DNA from: Brevibacillus centrosporus
Lineage (GTDB): Bacteria > Bacillota > Bacilli > Brevibacillales > Brevibacillaceae
Direction: 5' to 3'
Assembly: GCF_003710815.1 (NCBI RefSeq)
Contig: NZ_RHHP01000001.1
Span: forward strand, 496,001 to 560,000
DNA: 64,000 nt
The position numbers and the translations under genes are program-made. Of the stretch, positions 25,660 to 33,367 are shown in pieces. The notes below the pieces were generated by a model. It saw only the letters and a list, made by a program, of their open reading frames with translations, ran no database searches and was not told the origin of the DNA. Position 1 is the first letter of the stretch. Every line of letters starts with the position of its first letter.

Positions 25660-26928
25660 TTATTCTGCTGATGAGCCAAGCAATGGGAAACATCGCACCT
25701 GTAACCCAAAGTCGGACCGCAGCAGGTCGGAATGCTCATCCGTGAGGCCCGTTGTAATCAAGCCAGCGCGCAGGACTCCCCCCAAGTCGAACTGAACTTT
25801 CAGCTTGTGCACTTCCACACCTGCCAAGCGCAAGAAGTGAAGTACCCGATCTGGAGTAGCTGCAGGTCCAGTCCCTTCCACATAGCAAAAGGACTTCGCT
25901 TCCGTCTCTTGCGTCGTTTCCGCGCCCCCTTCTCTTTCCCTCCATGCAGGATGCGGGGTAAATGGCTGGGTCAGCAAATACGCTAAATCTTCCACGACTG
26001 CACTCGCTGTCGGCAGCTCGCCTGCTCCTCTCCCCGTAAACAGCAGATCCCCGACAATATTTCCAGACAGCTGAACTGCGTTAAACGCATCCTGAATTTG
26101 TGCCAAAGGATGACTGAGGGGCAGCATGGTTGGCTCCACGGAAAGACGGATGCCTTCTCCTGTTTGCTCTGCTTGCGCGATCAGCTTGATCCGGTAGCCG
26201 AGCTCACTTGCGATGCGAATCTGCCCAGCCGTCAAATCCGCTATTCCTTTTCGGTTTACTTCTGCCAGCGGGAGTGATTCGCCATATACCAATTGCGCGA
26301 GTATGTACAATTTGTACATCGCATCGAAGCCCTCCACATCTGAGCGCGGGTCTGCTTCGGCATAGCCGAGCTCCTGAGCCTGCTTCAATACCTCTTGATA
26401 CGAGAGCTGCTCTTGCTCCATTTTTGTCAGAATGAAGTTGGTCGTTCCATTGAGAATACCTCGAACGCCGCTAATGTCATTGGTGCGCAGGAATTGGCGC
26501 AAGACCCCCAGAATCGGGATTCCCCCTGCTACGCTCGCTTCATAGGCCAGATGCACCTGGTGCCTGTTCGCCAAGTCCACCAGCTCAGTTCCTCTTTTTG
26601 CGAGCAGCTCTTTATTGGCTGTGACGACATGACAGCCTTTCTCGATCAGCGCACGCACATAATCGTACGTAGGCTCAACACCACCCATGACTTCAACGAT
26701 AATATCGACATCGCTTTTCAACACGTCTTCAAAATCCGTCGTCAAAACAGAGCGGTCCAAATATACGGCTCTCTCCTTTTCCGAGTCACGCACCAGCGCT
26801 TTGACGATCTCGATTCGTTTCCCCAGACGAGACGCCAGCTTCTCCTGCTGCGAACGAATGGTTTTAATGACACCGCCCCCAACTGTTCCCAAACCCAACA
26901 AACCTACTCTTACGACACCTGTACTCAT
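25660..26928 (-). CDS. hom: Homoserine dehydrogenase
   Basis: Reduces aspartate semialdehyde to homoserine, the branch point for threonine and methionine. The 422-residue enzyme has the Rossmann start VRVGLLGLGTVGGGV, GVEPTYDYVRALIEKGCHVVTANKELLA, YEASVAGGIPIL and GILNGTTNFILTKM, and ends with an ACT-like domain (about 355-422). ATG at 26928 follows GGGGTG. No thrC or thrB is next to it; instead it stands alone behind two SAM-I riboswitches, which ties expression to methionine/SAM status. Confidence 0.95.
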   Translation of the reverse strand: MSTGVVRVGLLGLGTVGGGVIKTIRSQQEKLASRLGKRIEIVKALVRDSEKERAVYLDRSVLTTDFEDVLKSDVDIIVEVMGGVEPTYDYVRALIEKGCHVVTANKELLAKRGTELVDLANRHQVHLAYEASVAGGIPILGVLRQFLRTNDISGVRGILNGTTNFILTKMEQEQLSYQEVLKQAQELGYAEADPRSDVEGFDAMYKLYILAQLVYGESLPLAEVNRKGIADLTAGQIRIASELGYRIKLIAQAEQTGEGIRLSVEPTMLPLSHPLAQIQDAFNAVQLSGNIVGDLLFTGRGAGELPTASAVVEDLAYLLTQPFTPHPAWREREGGAETTQETEAKSFCYVEGTGPAATPDRVLHFLRLAGVEVHKLKVQFDLGGVLRAGLITTGLTDEHSDLLRSDFGLQVRCFPLLGSSAE

Positions 26929-26961
26929 CTCATTCACCCCATCCGTAGTAGTGCCGAACAA

Positions 26962-27119
26962 GAAAAAACCTTCTTCGGTTAAGAAGAAGGTTGGTTGGTC
27001 GATCCCTTCTTCTTATCTCGCAGGATGTAGACATCCTGCAGGAATTGGCACCTTGTCATCTGCTGCATGACGGTTGCCGGGCTTCATCGGGCCAGTCCCT
27101 CCACCTCTCTGGATAAGAA
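26962..27119 (-). promoter_or_regulatory. SAM-I riboswitch, gene-proximal copy, with terminator
   Basis: Minus-strand aptamer from about 27119 to 27008: CTTATCCAGAGAGGTGGAGG, the core GGCCCGATGAAGCCCGGCAA, GGTGCCAATTCCTGC, and GATAAGAAG closing P1. Then an intrinsic terminator (AACCTTCTTC / GAAGAAGGTT plus T-run, 26962-26992). Its 5' arm can instead pair with TAAGAAGAAGG at the 3' side of P1 to form an antiterminator, the standard S-box OFF switch when SAM binds. It controls hom. Confidence 0.95.
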
Positions 27120-27141
27120 AACATCCTATGTAGTTCAAAAA

Positions 27142-27307
27142 ATAAAAAACCTTCCTCGATAAGAAGAAGGTTCGCACAAGTTGTATACGAATGACCCGCT
27201 TCTTATCTATCGAGACCATCGTCTCGCAGGAATTGGCACCTTGTCATCTGCTGCATGACGGTTGCCGGGCTTCATCGGGCCAGACCCTCCACCTCTCTGG
27301 ATAAGAA
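27142..27307 (-). promoter_or_regulatory. SAM-I riboswitch, distal copy, with its own terminator
   Basis: A second complete S-box unit directly upstream of the first: aptamer 27307 to 27200 with the same core blocks and a different P4 stem (GAGACGATGGTCTC), and a terminator at 27142-27172 (AACCTTC / GAAGGTT plus T-run). CTTCTTATC in the terminator can pair with GATAAGAAG of P1 as antiterminator. Compared with the proximal copy one conserved base differs: GGAGGGTCTGG in place of GGAGGGACTGG. Confidence 0.93.
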
Positions 27308-27328
27308 CGTTTTATGCTATTGAGGACT

Positions 27329-27357
27329 ATTCTAAGAAATTCCACCCCATCCGTCAA
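27329..27357 (-). promoter_or_regulatory. Promoter of the riboswitch-hom transcript
   Basis: Minus strand TTGACG (27352-27357), 17 bp, TAGAAT (27329-27334). The predicted start is near 27322, some 15 nt before the first aptamer. Confidence 0.8.
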
Positions 27358-27432
27358 CACAAAATTCACTCTATTTACCGAAGAAGGGGTTTCTCCTCCC
27401 ATCGGCGGCACCCACTCTGATAGAATGAAAGT

Positions 27433-27531
27433 TACTGGGGCGAAAAAGCGACCAACCGAGAACTGTAGGCCCAATGCCCCCATGTACAGCCTTCTCTTAT
27501 CCTCTGCTGCACACATTTGTGCGGTTTTTTT
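27433..27531 (+). ncRNA. Candidate small structured RNA of unknown class
   Basis: Plus strand about 100 nt with no convincing ORF. GAGAACTGTA (27458-27467) pairs with TACAGCCTTCTC (27485-27496). GCCCC in that hairpin loop (27476-27480) can pair with GGGGC at 27437-27441, a possible pseudoknot. A terminator follows (GCACA-CATT-TGTGC with seven T, 27509-27531). An extended -10 (TGATAGAAT, 27418-27426) lies just upstream, but no clear -35. It is back-to-back with the hom riboswitch promoter. Confidence 0.4.
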
Positions 27532-27597
27532 GTGTTTGTTGGATCTTTCTTTCTCCTCCTAGCCGTGGTCACTTCTTCGTTACCTAGTTACTTTTAC

Positions 27598-27644
27598 GAT
27601 ACTCGAGTATCCTTTTCCATACTACGTATGAGAATAGTGCGCAC
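27598..27644. promoter_or_regulatory. Palindrome array upstream of hxlA, likely HxlR sites
   Basis: Three palindromes 16-20 bp apart just before the hxlA -35: GATACTCGAGTATC (27598-27611), CATACTACGTATG (27618-27630) and GTGCGCAC (27637-27644). The first two share the half site ATACT. GTTACCTAGTTAC at about 27579 precedes them and recurs near hxlR. Confidence 0.6.
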
Positions 27645-27673
27645 TTACATAACGAAACAAGCTCATGTAGAAT
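27645..27673 (+). promoter_or_regulatory. Promoter of hxlAB
   Basis: TTACAT, 17 bp spacer, TAGAAT. The -35 is weak, as expected for an activator-dependent promoter. The 5' UTR holds an AAAAC tandem repeat at about 27688-27712. Confidence 0.65.
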
Positions 27674-27733
27674 ACGTCTTGTAGCACAAAACAAAACAAA
27701 ACAAAACAAACAACATGAGGAGTGATCCCAATC

Positions 27734-28369
27734 ATGAAACTTCAATTGGCATTAGACCTTGTTAACATCCCAGAAGCAATCGAGCTGGTGAAACAAGTCG
27801 AAGAATATGTAGACATCGTAGAAATCGGTACCCCTGTCATCATCAATGAAGGTCTGCATGCAGTGAAAGCAATGAAAGAAGCTTTTCCTTCCTTGCAAGT
27901 GCTGGCCGACCTAAAAATCATGGATGCAGGCGGATACGAGATCATGAAAGCATCCGAGGCTGGTGCAGACATTATCACTGTACTCGGTGCAACTGACGAC
28001 CTCACCATCAAGGGTGCTGTAGAAGAAGCAAGAAAACAAGGAAAAAGCATCATGGTCGATATGATCAACGTCAAAAATATTGAACAACGTGCGCAAGAAG
28101 TCGATGCTCTCGGCGTTGACTACATCTGCGTCCACACAGGCTATGACCTGCAAGCAGTAGGAAAAGATTCTTTTGAAGAGCTGCAAACCATCAAACGCGT
28201 AGTAAAACATGCGAAAACAGCCGTTGCGGGTGGTATTAAGCTGGCGACTCTCCCAGCAGCGATCCAAGCACAACCTGACCTGGTAATCGTGGGTGGCGGG
28301 ATTGCGACACAAGAAGACCCTCGTTCGGTTGCTCGCGAAATCAGAAATCAGCTCAATCAAGGCGCGTAA
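27734..28369 (+). CDS. hxlA: 3-hexulose-6-phosphate synthase
   Basis: Aldolase that fixes formaldehyde onto ribulose 5-phosphate to give D-arabino-3-hexulose 6-phosphate. The 211-residue protein is of the OMP-decarboxylase superfamily: MKLQLALDLV start, EIGTPVIINEGL, LADLKIMDAGGYE (metal/catalytic Asp and Lys), MVDMINVKN, and the phosphate-binding end VAGGIK ... IVGGGIA. ATG at 27734 is used since homologues start at MKLQLALD; a GTG four codons earlier overlaps the ribosome site. It is the first gene of hxlAB, sixteen bp before hxlB. Confidence 0.96.
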   Translation: MKLQLALDLVNIPEAIELVKQVEEYVDIVEIGTPVIINEGLHAVKAMKEAFPSLQVLADLKIMDAGGYEIMKASEAGADIITVLGATDDLTIKGAVEEARKQGKSIMVDMINVKNIEQRAQEVDALGVDYICVHTGYDLQAVGKDSFEELQTIKRVVKHAKTAVAGGIKLATLPAAIQAQPDLVIVGGGIATQEDPRSVAREIRNQLNQGA

Positions 28370-28384
28370 CAGGTAGGTTTCGCT

Positions 28385-28942
28385 ATGCAAACAAACCAAT
28401 ATGCAGCTGAAATTGTAAAAGAACTCAACCGAACTGTTGGATTGTTGCCCGAAAAAGAAACGGAATATTTCGTCAATGAAATTTTGCAGGCGAAAAGAAT
28501 CTTTGTTGCAGGTGCAGGAAGATCAGGACTGATGATCAAAGCCTTTGCCATGCGCTTAGTTCACCTTGGCTTTGAAGCGTATGTCGTCGGTGAAACCGTA
28601 ACACCTGGTGTTCAAAAAGGTGACTTGTTTATCATCGGCTCTGGATCAGGTGAAACCAAGAGCTTGGTCTCCATGGCTCAAAAAGCAACATTGATCGGAA
28701 CGAAATTGGCTCTGGTCACGATCTTTCCGGAGTCAACCATCGGCAAGCTGGCGGATGTTGTGATTCCCTTGCCAGGTTCCCCAAAGGACAAGGCTAACTG
28801 TGATTACCAAACGATACAGCCGATGGGCTCCCTCTTTGAGCAGACACTCATCGTATTCTACGATGCCGCCATTTTACGATTGATGGAAATTCGCGGCATG
28901 GATTCAGAAACGATGTATGGCTTACACGCCAATTTGGAATAG
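28385..28942 (+). CDS. hxlB: 6-phospho-3-hexuloisomerase
   Basis: Isomerises hexulose 6-phosphate to fructose 6-phosphate, second step of the ribulose monophosphate pathway. The 185-residue protein is a SIS-domain isomerase: FVAGAGRSGLMIKAFAMRLVHLGFEAYVVGETVTPGVQKGDLFIIGSGSGET, then LPGSPKDK, QPMGSLFEQ and the final helix. It follows hxlA on the same transcript and ends before a bidirectional terminator. In Bacillus subtilis hxlAB is induced by formaldehyde through HxlR. Confidence 0.95.
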   Translation: MQTNQYAAEIVKELNRTVGLLPEKETEYFVNEILQAKRIFVAGAGRSGLMIKAFAMRLVHLGFEAYVVGETVTPGVQKGDLFIIGSGSGETKSLVSMAQKATLIGTKLALVTIFPESTIGKLADVVIPLPGSPKDKANCDYQTIQPMGSLFEQTLIVFYDAAILRLMEIRGMDSETMYGLHANLE

Positions 28943-28970
28943 ACCGTTTGTGCTACCCTTCCTACATGTG

Positions 28971-29003
28971 AAAAACTCCGCCGTAATCGAGGCGGAGTTT
29001 TTT
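28971..29003. terminator. Bidirectional terminator after hxlB
   Basis: AAAAACTCCGCC / GGCGGAGTTTTTT arms; separates hxlB from the converging DinB gene. Confidence 0.88.
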
Positions 29004-29004
29004 G

Positions 29005-29520
29005 CTATACGTGATATCTTTCCTCGAGAATCTTGCCATGATGGAGCTCATGTCCGGCAATGATATACGCCAATGCCCTAGCTGAGCATTCGCTGTTGTT
29101 AGCCATTCCCTTTCGAGTCCAAGCATCCACCGGTACCCCCTTGAACAAAGCAAGAGTGGATCCTCGCACCGCCCTGTACTCCTCCAGCAGATCAGACATC
29201 CGCCGGGAGTCAAAGGAACCCTCCCTCACGTAGGCTTCATCTTCATAGCCAGATAAAGGAGTCTCGTCACCTCTGGCAAACCTCAGCAACCGGTAGCACA
29301 TGATTCGTTCCGTATCGATGATATGACCAAGCACCTCCTTCACGGACCATTTTCCGGGGGCATATCGATGAGTTTCTTGTTCTTCCGTAAGACCAGAAAA
29401 CTTCTTTGTGGTTTCCTCCAGCTGCTGGGATAACGAATGCAGCAGATCCCCTTCTGGAACCAGATCCATATATTTCCCGTAGTAATCGTTGTATTCGTCT
29501 TTCGTTGGACGGTTAGTCAT
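29005..29520 (-). CDS. DinB family protein
   Basis: A 171-residue four-helix bundle protein of the DinB/DUF664 superfamily. The three metal-ligand histidine positions are visible: KEVLGHIIDTERIMCYRLLR (His near 66), and AGHELHHGKILEERY at the C-terminus. In the family these bind zinc or nickel and some are thiol-dependent transferases; function here is unknown. It is convergent with hxlAB and has no clear operon partner. Confidence 0.85.
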   Translation of the reverse strand: MTNRPTKDEYNDYYGKYMDLVPEGDLLHSLSQQLEETTKKFSGLTEEQETHRYAPGKWSVKEVLGHIIDTERIMCYRLLRFARGDETPLSGYEDEAYVREGSFDSRRMSDLLEEYRAVRGSTLALFKGVPVDAWTRKGMANNSECSARALAYIIAGHELHHGKILEERYHV

Positions 29521-29559
29521 CTCCTATTTCCCCCTAATGGTTTATCGCAATTCGAATCT

Positions 29560-30843
29560 TTAGCTAATTCGGGTGGCAGGTGTCTCCTGTGCGTAGTCGA
29601 GAAGCGGGATCGAAATCGTAAAGCGCGTCCCTTCGCTCGGCTCACTTTGAACGGCGATAGAGCCACCCATGGCGCGAATCACTTGAAAAGAGTAGGTCAA
29701 CCCGAGACCCGTACCGCTTGATTTCGTAGAGTAATAAATCGACCCCAATCGACTGATCTGGTCAGCACTCATTCCGACTCCATTATCCTTGATAATCAGC
29801 AATACATTTCTGTCCACCAGATTCAGACTCAAGGACACCTTTGCCTGCGGAATTTCCACACAGGCTTCAATGGCATTTTTCATAAAATTCACGAGTACCT
29901 GCTTGACTTCATCCCCATTCGCGATGATCCAAACGGGCACAACAGGCTTGTGCTCCAGCTCAATCTCGACGTTGCTCATGATGGCATATGACGCCATGAC
30001 ATCGATGATGACTTGCACTTGGTGTGAGAGGTTTGTTTTGCCCTTTTGCTTGCTTGGTGGCTTGGCGATGGAGAGATATTCAGATATCACAGACTCCGTT
30101 CGATCAATTTCCATGAGGCTGATGTCGATGTACTGCTCTATCTTTCCTTGCTCCAACGAGCTATACCTTATCAGCTTTAAAAATCCCTTTACGGCGGTAA
30201 GCGGATTGCGCACCTCATGAGCAAGAGAAGCAGCGACGTGACTGATTGCTTCAAACTTTTCATTTTGAGAGCAGTTGATAAACAGGGCTTTGTCGGAAGC
30301 AGCCTTATGAAACAACGTCGTCAGCAGCCAAATCCCGATCAAGTATTGAAGAGGAAAGACAACCATATGTTCGAAGAGGTAATTGGTAACCATGTGTGGT
30401 TGGTTCAGATACAGAATAAGAGTAGGATGAATGGATAAAACGATCCCTGCCATGCACGTGACGAGTGTCATTCTGTGTGTGCTTTTATAAATCTGATTAA
30501 AGAATAAAGACAAGAAAAACGTGCACAGAAAAACGCTGGATCCCGTCCATATGCCGTCTCCCCCTATGTACAGTCGATACACAAAAAATTCAATCAGGAG
30601 AATACAGCCCGTCTGCAAACCGCCAAAAATCACTCCAAAATACATGATGATATGGCGAACATCAAAATAAAAACCAGAATTCAGATTGCAAGAGAATGTC
30701 ATAGCCAAAAACAGCGATAGTGAGCTCGTGATGATGATAAATTTTTTGCTGTAGTTTTGAAGTTTATCTCGATAGTAGACATTAAAAAGGATAAATGGTA
30801 AAAGAGCGAAGAAGAGCTGCAGCATCACGTGCTTGATAATCAT
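29560..30843 (-). CDS. Membrane sensor histidine kinase (KinB-like, 5TM-type sensor)
   Basis: A 427-residue kinase. About six N-terminal membrane helices (1-180, including YFGVIFGGLQTGCILLIEFFVYRLYIGGDG) resemble the 5TMR-LYT sensor of Bacillus KinB. Then comes a HisKA dimerisation domain with the phospho-acceptor in SLAHEVRNPLTAVKGF, and a HATPase domain (NFMKNAIEAC N-box, IKDNGVGMS G1, GTGLGLTYSFQVI G2). No response regulator is nearby, an orphan arrangement typical of sporulation-phosphorelay kinases. The start at 30843 is preferred because the reading then begins at the first helix; the frame is open 25 codons upstream. Confidence 0.88.
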   Translation of the reverse strand: MIIKHVMLQLFFALLPFILFNVYYRDKLQNYSKKFIIITSSLSLFLAMTFSCNLNSGFYFDVRHIIMYFGVIFGGLQTGCILLIEFFVYRLYIGGDGIWTGSSVFLCTFFLSLFFNQIYKSTHRMTLVTCMAGIVLSIHPTLILYLNQPHMVTNYLFEHMVVFPLQYLIGIWLLTTLFHKAASDKALFINCSQNEKFEAISHVAASLAHEVRNPLTAVKGFLKLIRYSSLEQGKIEQYIDISLMEIDRTESVISEYLSIAKPPSKQKGKTNLSHQVQVIIDVMASYAIMSNVEIELEHKPVVPVWIIANGDEVKQVLVNFMKNAIEACVEIPQAKVSLSLNLVDRNVLLIIKDNGVGMSADQISRLGSIYYSTKSSGTGLGLTYSFQVIRAMGGSIAVQSEPSEGTRFTISIPLLDYAQETPATRIS

Positions 30844-30983
30844 CACCAGGATCGCCTCTTCGTCTTCATTTTTGGCTAACCATGTGTCTTGACGGCATGA
30901 TAAGGTTATATTTTTCATTCGATACTTTTTTTAGGAATCCTTCAAAAATGAAATGTAGCCTTCGTGCATATTTTTGCAGGATC

Positions 30984-31188
30984 AAAAAAACACCTCTGCC
31001 AATCAGGTGGAAGTGTCTTATCAGCGAGCTTACCCGTTTTGCAAAATTTCCTCCGCATGTATCCCGGTCGTTATCAGCCGATAGCAGCAGTAGCCCCTCC
31101 AGACTCACGACGAATGGCCTCCGCGAAAGGTACCTCTGATAGCCAGGATAGACCTTTGGTTTGATCGGCAGAACGCCACCACTGCTGC
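30984..31188 (-). ncRNA. Candidate structured RNA / leader with terminator upstream of the kinase gene
   Basis: Minus strand about 200 nt without a credible ORF. A ten-pair outer helix joins GCAGCAGUGG (31179-31188) and CUACUGCUGC (31084-31093). Inside it AAAGGU (31152-31157) pairs with ACCUUU (31126-31131), capping a second CCUG...CAG-AGG helix. It is followed by an intrinsic terminator (CACCT / AGGTG with seven T, 30984-31010) about 140 nt ahead of the kinase start. The layout is that of a riboswitch plus terminator, or a free small RNA. It matched no class I could recall (not S-box, T-box, TPP, lysine, glycine, B12 or ydaO by core motifs). Confidence 0.45.
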
Positions 31189-31207
31189 AATCAATCAGAT
31201 CTACGAT

Positions 31208-31237
31208 AAAAAGAACCTTACGTGGTAAGGTTCTTTT
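31208..31237. terminator. Terminator after the cyclase gene
   Basis: AAAAGAACCTTA / TAAGGTTCTTTT arms, 18 bp after the stop of the cyclase-family gene. Confidence 0.8.
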
Positions 31238-31254
31238 CCATAATCAGTGCGAGC

Positions 31255-31881
31255 TTATTGCGAGATGTTGACCCCATCAAACAGCAAGACTCTGGCAGGT
31301 GCAGCGTCAGTCCCGATCAGTTTTAAGGGTGCAGCCACCATGAAGAATTCCCCTTGGGGTACATCCTTCAAGCGCAAGCCCTCGATGATAATGACTTGGC
31401 TGGCAAACAGCGCTTTATGCGTGGGGTGTCCCACCTGACTGCGCTCAATCCCCAAAGCGTCTGTTCCCACGCCACGTACTCCGATGCTCGACAAGTATTC
31501 GGCCCCGTCCTGTGCCAAATACACGAATTCAAAGGAAAACGCCTCGTCCCACGAATTCTTCGTTTTGAACAACAGAAAATCATCGGGTCCAATGTCAAAT
31601 GACTCCAGGTCTGCACGTGTGATTCGGTCCTCCGCATGCGTGAGGTCGAGTACTTTGCAATTCCCCACCAGCTTGTCCAGAGCAATCGTTTCAAATGTTT
31701 CCCCATCTGTCACCATGTGAAGTGGGGCATCCACATGCGTGCCCGTATGAACATCTAGTTCGATCCGTGACTCTGTGACATAGCCGTTCGTGACAGGCTT
31801 GATCCTGGGTTGTTTCTCCGGTTTGTTTTTGTACACCGTCATTCCTTCAAAAACTGCACCGGTTACGTCATAGATCTTCAT
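31255..31881 (-). CDS. Cyclase family protein (KynB-like metal-dependent hydrolase)
   Basis: A 208-residue member of the cyclase/arylformamidase family. It starts MKIYDVTGAVFEGMTVYKNKP and has the metal-binding signature HTGTHVDAPLH near 50-60, with further ligands implied around VLDLTHAEDRITRADL. KynB hydrolyses N-formylkynurenine; other members act on isatin or cyclic amides, so the substrate is open. ATG at 31881 has GGAGG ten bases upstream. No kynurenine genes are adjacent. It precedes its own terminator. Confidence 0.85.
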   Translation of the reverse strand: MKIYDVTGAVFEGMTVYKNKPEKQPRIKPVTNGYVTESRIELDVHTGTHVDAPLHMVTDGETFETIALDKLVGNCKVLDLTHAEDRITRADLESFDIGPDDFLLFKTKNSWDEAFSFEFVYLAQDGAEYLSSIGVRGVGTDALGIERSQVGHPTHKALFASQVIIIEGLRLKDVPQGEFFMVAAPLKLIGTDAAPARVLLFDGVNISQ

Positions 31882-31975
31882 CGCATTTCGCCTCCCCAAA
31901 TCGATGGTTGATCGGACCAAAAAGTTCATACGGTCGCATCATGGGACTGCATGAACCTCTTGAGTCATCGTCATC

Positions 31976-33313
31976 TTATCTAGCCAAACGCTGCTCGAGC
32001 AGTTTCCGTTCTTTTTCGTAGCCAGGCTTTACGAGTAAGGCAAACATATTTGTTTTATACGCCTCCACCCCTGGCTGATCAAACGGGTTGACACCCAGAA
32101 GATGTCCGCTGATTCCGCAAGCCTTTTCGAAAAAGACCACTAGCTCTCCGAACGTATATTCATTCATCTCATCCATTTCGATAACGAGGTTGGGTACTCC
32201 TCCATCGACGTGTGCGAGCAAGGTACCTTGAAAAGCTTTTTGATTGACTTCATGTAACGTTTTGTCCGCCAAGTAGTTCAATCCATCGAGATTCTCTGGA
32301 TCGGCCTTGATGGTCAGCTGTTCCTGTGGCTTTTTCACGTGAAGGACGGTTTCGATCAGATCACGACGGCCTTCCTGCACATATTGTCCCATCGAATGCA
32401 GATCAGTAGAAAAATCGACAGATGCAGGGAACAGTCCTTTCTGATCTTTTCCTTCGCTCTCACCGAACAACTGCTTCCACCATTCCGCTACATAATGTAA
32501 GGAAGGCTCGTAATTGACCAAAAGCTCGATGGACTTGCCTTTGCGATACAACACATTGCGCACTGCAGCGTACTGGTAGCTCTCGTTTTTCTCCAGGTCA
32601 GGAACGCTGTATTTGTGGTAGGCAGCTTCTGCCCCTTCCATGATTCGATCAATATTGATCCCGGCTACGGCCATAGGTAAGAGACCAACTGCCGTCAAGA
32701 TGGAATAACGACCACCTACGTCATCTGGAATGACGAACGTCTCGTACCCTTCCTCTTCCGCCAGCTTTTTCAATGCTCCCTTTGCTTGATCGGTAGTCGC
32801 ATAAATGCGCCCTCTCGCTCCCTCTTTGCCGTACTTTTTCTCCATGTATTCTCTGAAAATTCTGAAAGCGATAGCAGGTTCTGTCGTCGTTCCGGATTTC
32901 GAAATGACGTTGACGGTAATATCTTTTCCCTCTAGCACCTCGAGCAGATGGTTCAGATAGATGGAGCTCATATTGTGCCCGGCAAAGTATACCTCCGTAT
33001 AACCTTCCACCTGATTATGAAACGAATGGGACAAGGCTTCGATTGCGGATCGAGCACCGAGGTACGAGCCCCCAATTCCAATTACGACGAGCGCCTGCGA
33101 ATTTTTACGGATCCGTGTGGCAGCCTGCTTGATCCGCTCGAATTCTACTCGATCATAAAGGATGGGCAAGTCCACCCAGCCCAGATAATCAGAGCCGGGG
33201 CCTTTCTTTGCATGTAGAAAGTGATGAGCTACCTTGACGAACTCACTCAAGTAATCGACTTCCCGTTTTGCCAGAAAGCCCAACGCATTAGAATAATCAA
33301 AAGACAATGCCAT
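31976..33313 (-). CDS. pgi: Glucose-6-phosphate isomerase
   Basis: Interconverts glucose 6-phosphate and fructose 6-phosphate. The 445-residue length is that of the Bacillus-type enzyme. Motifs: [36 protein letters not shown] (sugar-phosphate loop), [26 protein letters not shown] (PGI signature), and a C-terminal [10 protein letters not shown] with the catalytic Lys. In this setting it links the fructose 6-phosphate made by HxlB to the Zwf/Gnd steps encoded upstream on the same strand. Confidence 0.96.
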   Translation of the reverse strand: MALSFDYSNALGFLAKREVDYLSEFVKVAHHFLHAKKGPGSDYLGWVDLPILYDRVEFERIKQAATRIRKNSQALVVIGIGGSYLGARSAIEALSHSFHNQVEGYTEVYFAGHNMSSIYLNHLLEVLEGKDITVNVISKSGTTTEPAIAFRIFREYMEKKYGKEGARGRIYATTDQAKGALKKLAEEEGYETFVIPDDVGGRYSILTAVGLLPMAVAGINIDRIMEGAEAAYHKYSVPDLEKNESYQYAAVRNVLYRKGKSIELLVNYEPSLHYVAEWWKQLFGESEGKDQKGLFPASVDFSTDLHSMGQYVQEGRRDLIETVLHVKKPQEQLTIKADPENLDGLNYLADKTLHEVNQKAFQGTLLAHVDGGVPNLVIEMDEMNEYTFGELVVFFEKACGISGHLLGVNPFDQPGVEAYKTNMFALLVKPGYEKERKLLEQRLAR

Positions 33314-33367
33314 TTCTATTCCTCCTTACCTATGTTCCCTTCTCGTTGTCTGTATGCAGTACAGTCG

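Noticed and set aside
27314..27562. 82-codon plus-strand ORF between hom and hxlA
   Set aside because: It overlaps the hom promoter and the terminator of the candidate RNA and has no ribosome site.
27688..27712. AAAAC tandem repeat as a CRISPR or satellite element
   Set aside because: Only five short units without spacers, in the hxlA 5' UTR; more likely a simple unstructured leader.
30984..31188. T-box leader or RNase P/SRP RNA for the structured region before the kinase gene
   Set aside because: No GGUACCGCG-type T-box sequence, no SRP GGAAG tetraloop region, and too short for RNase P RNA. Kept as unassigned.
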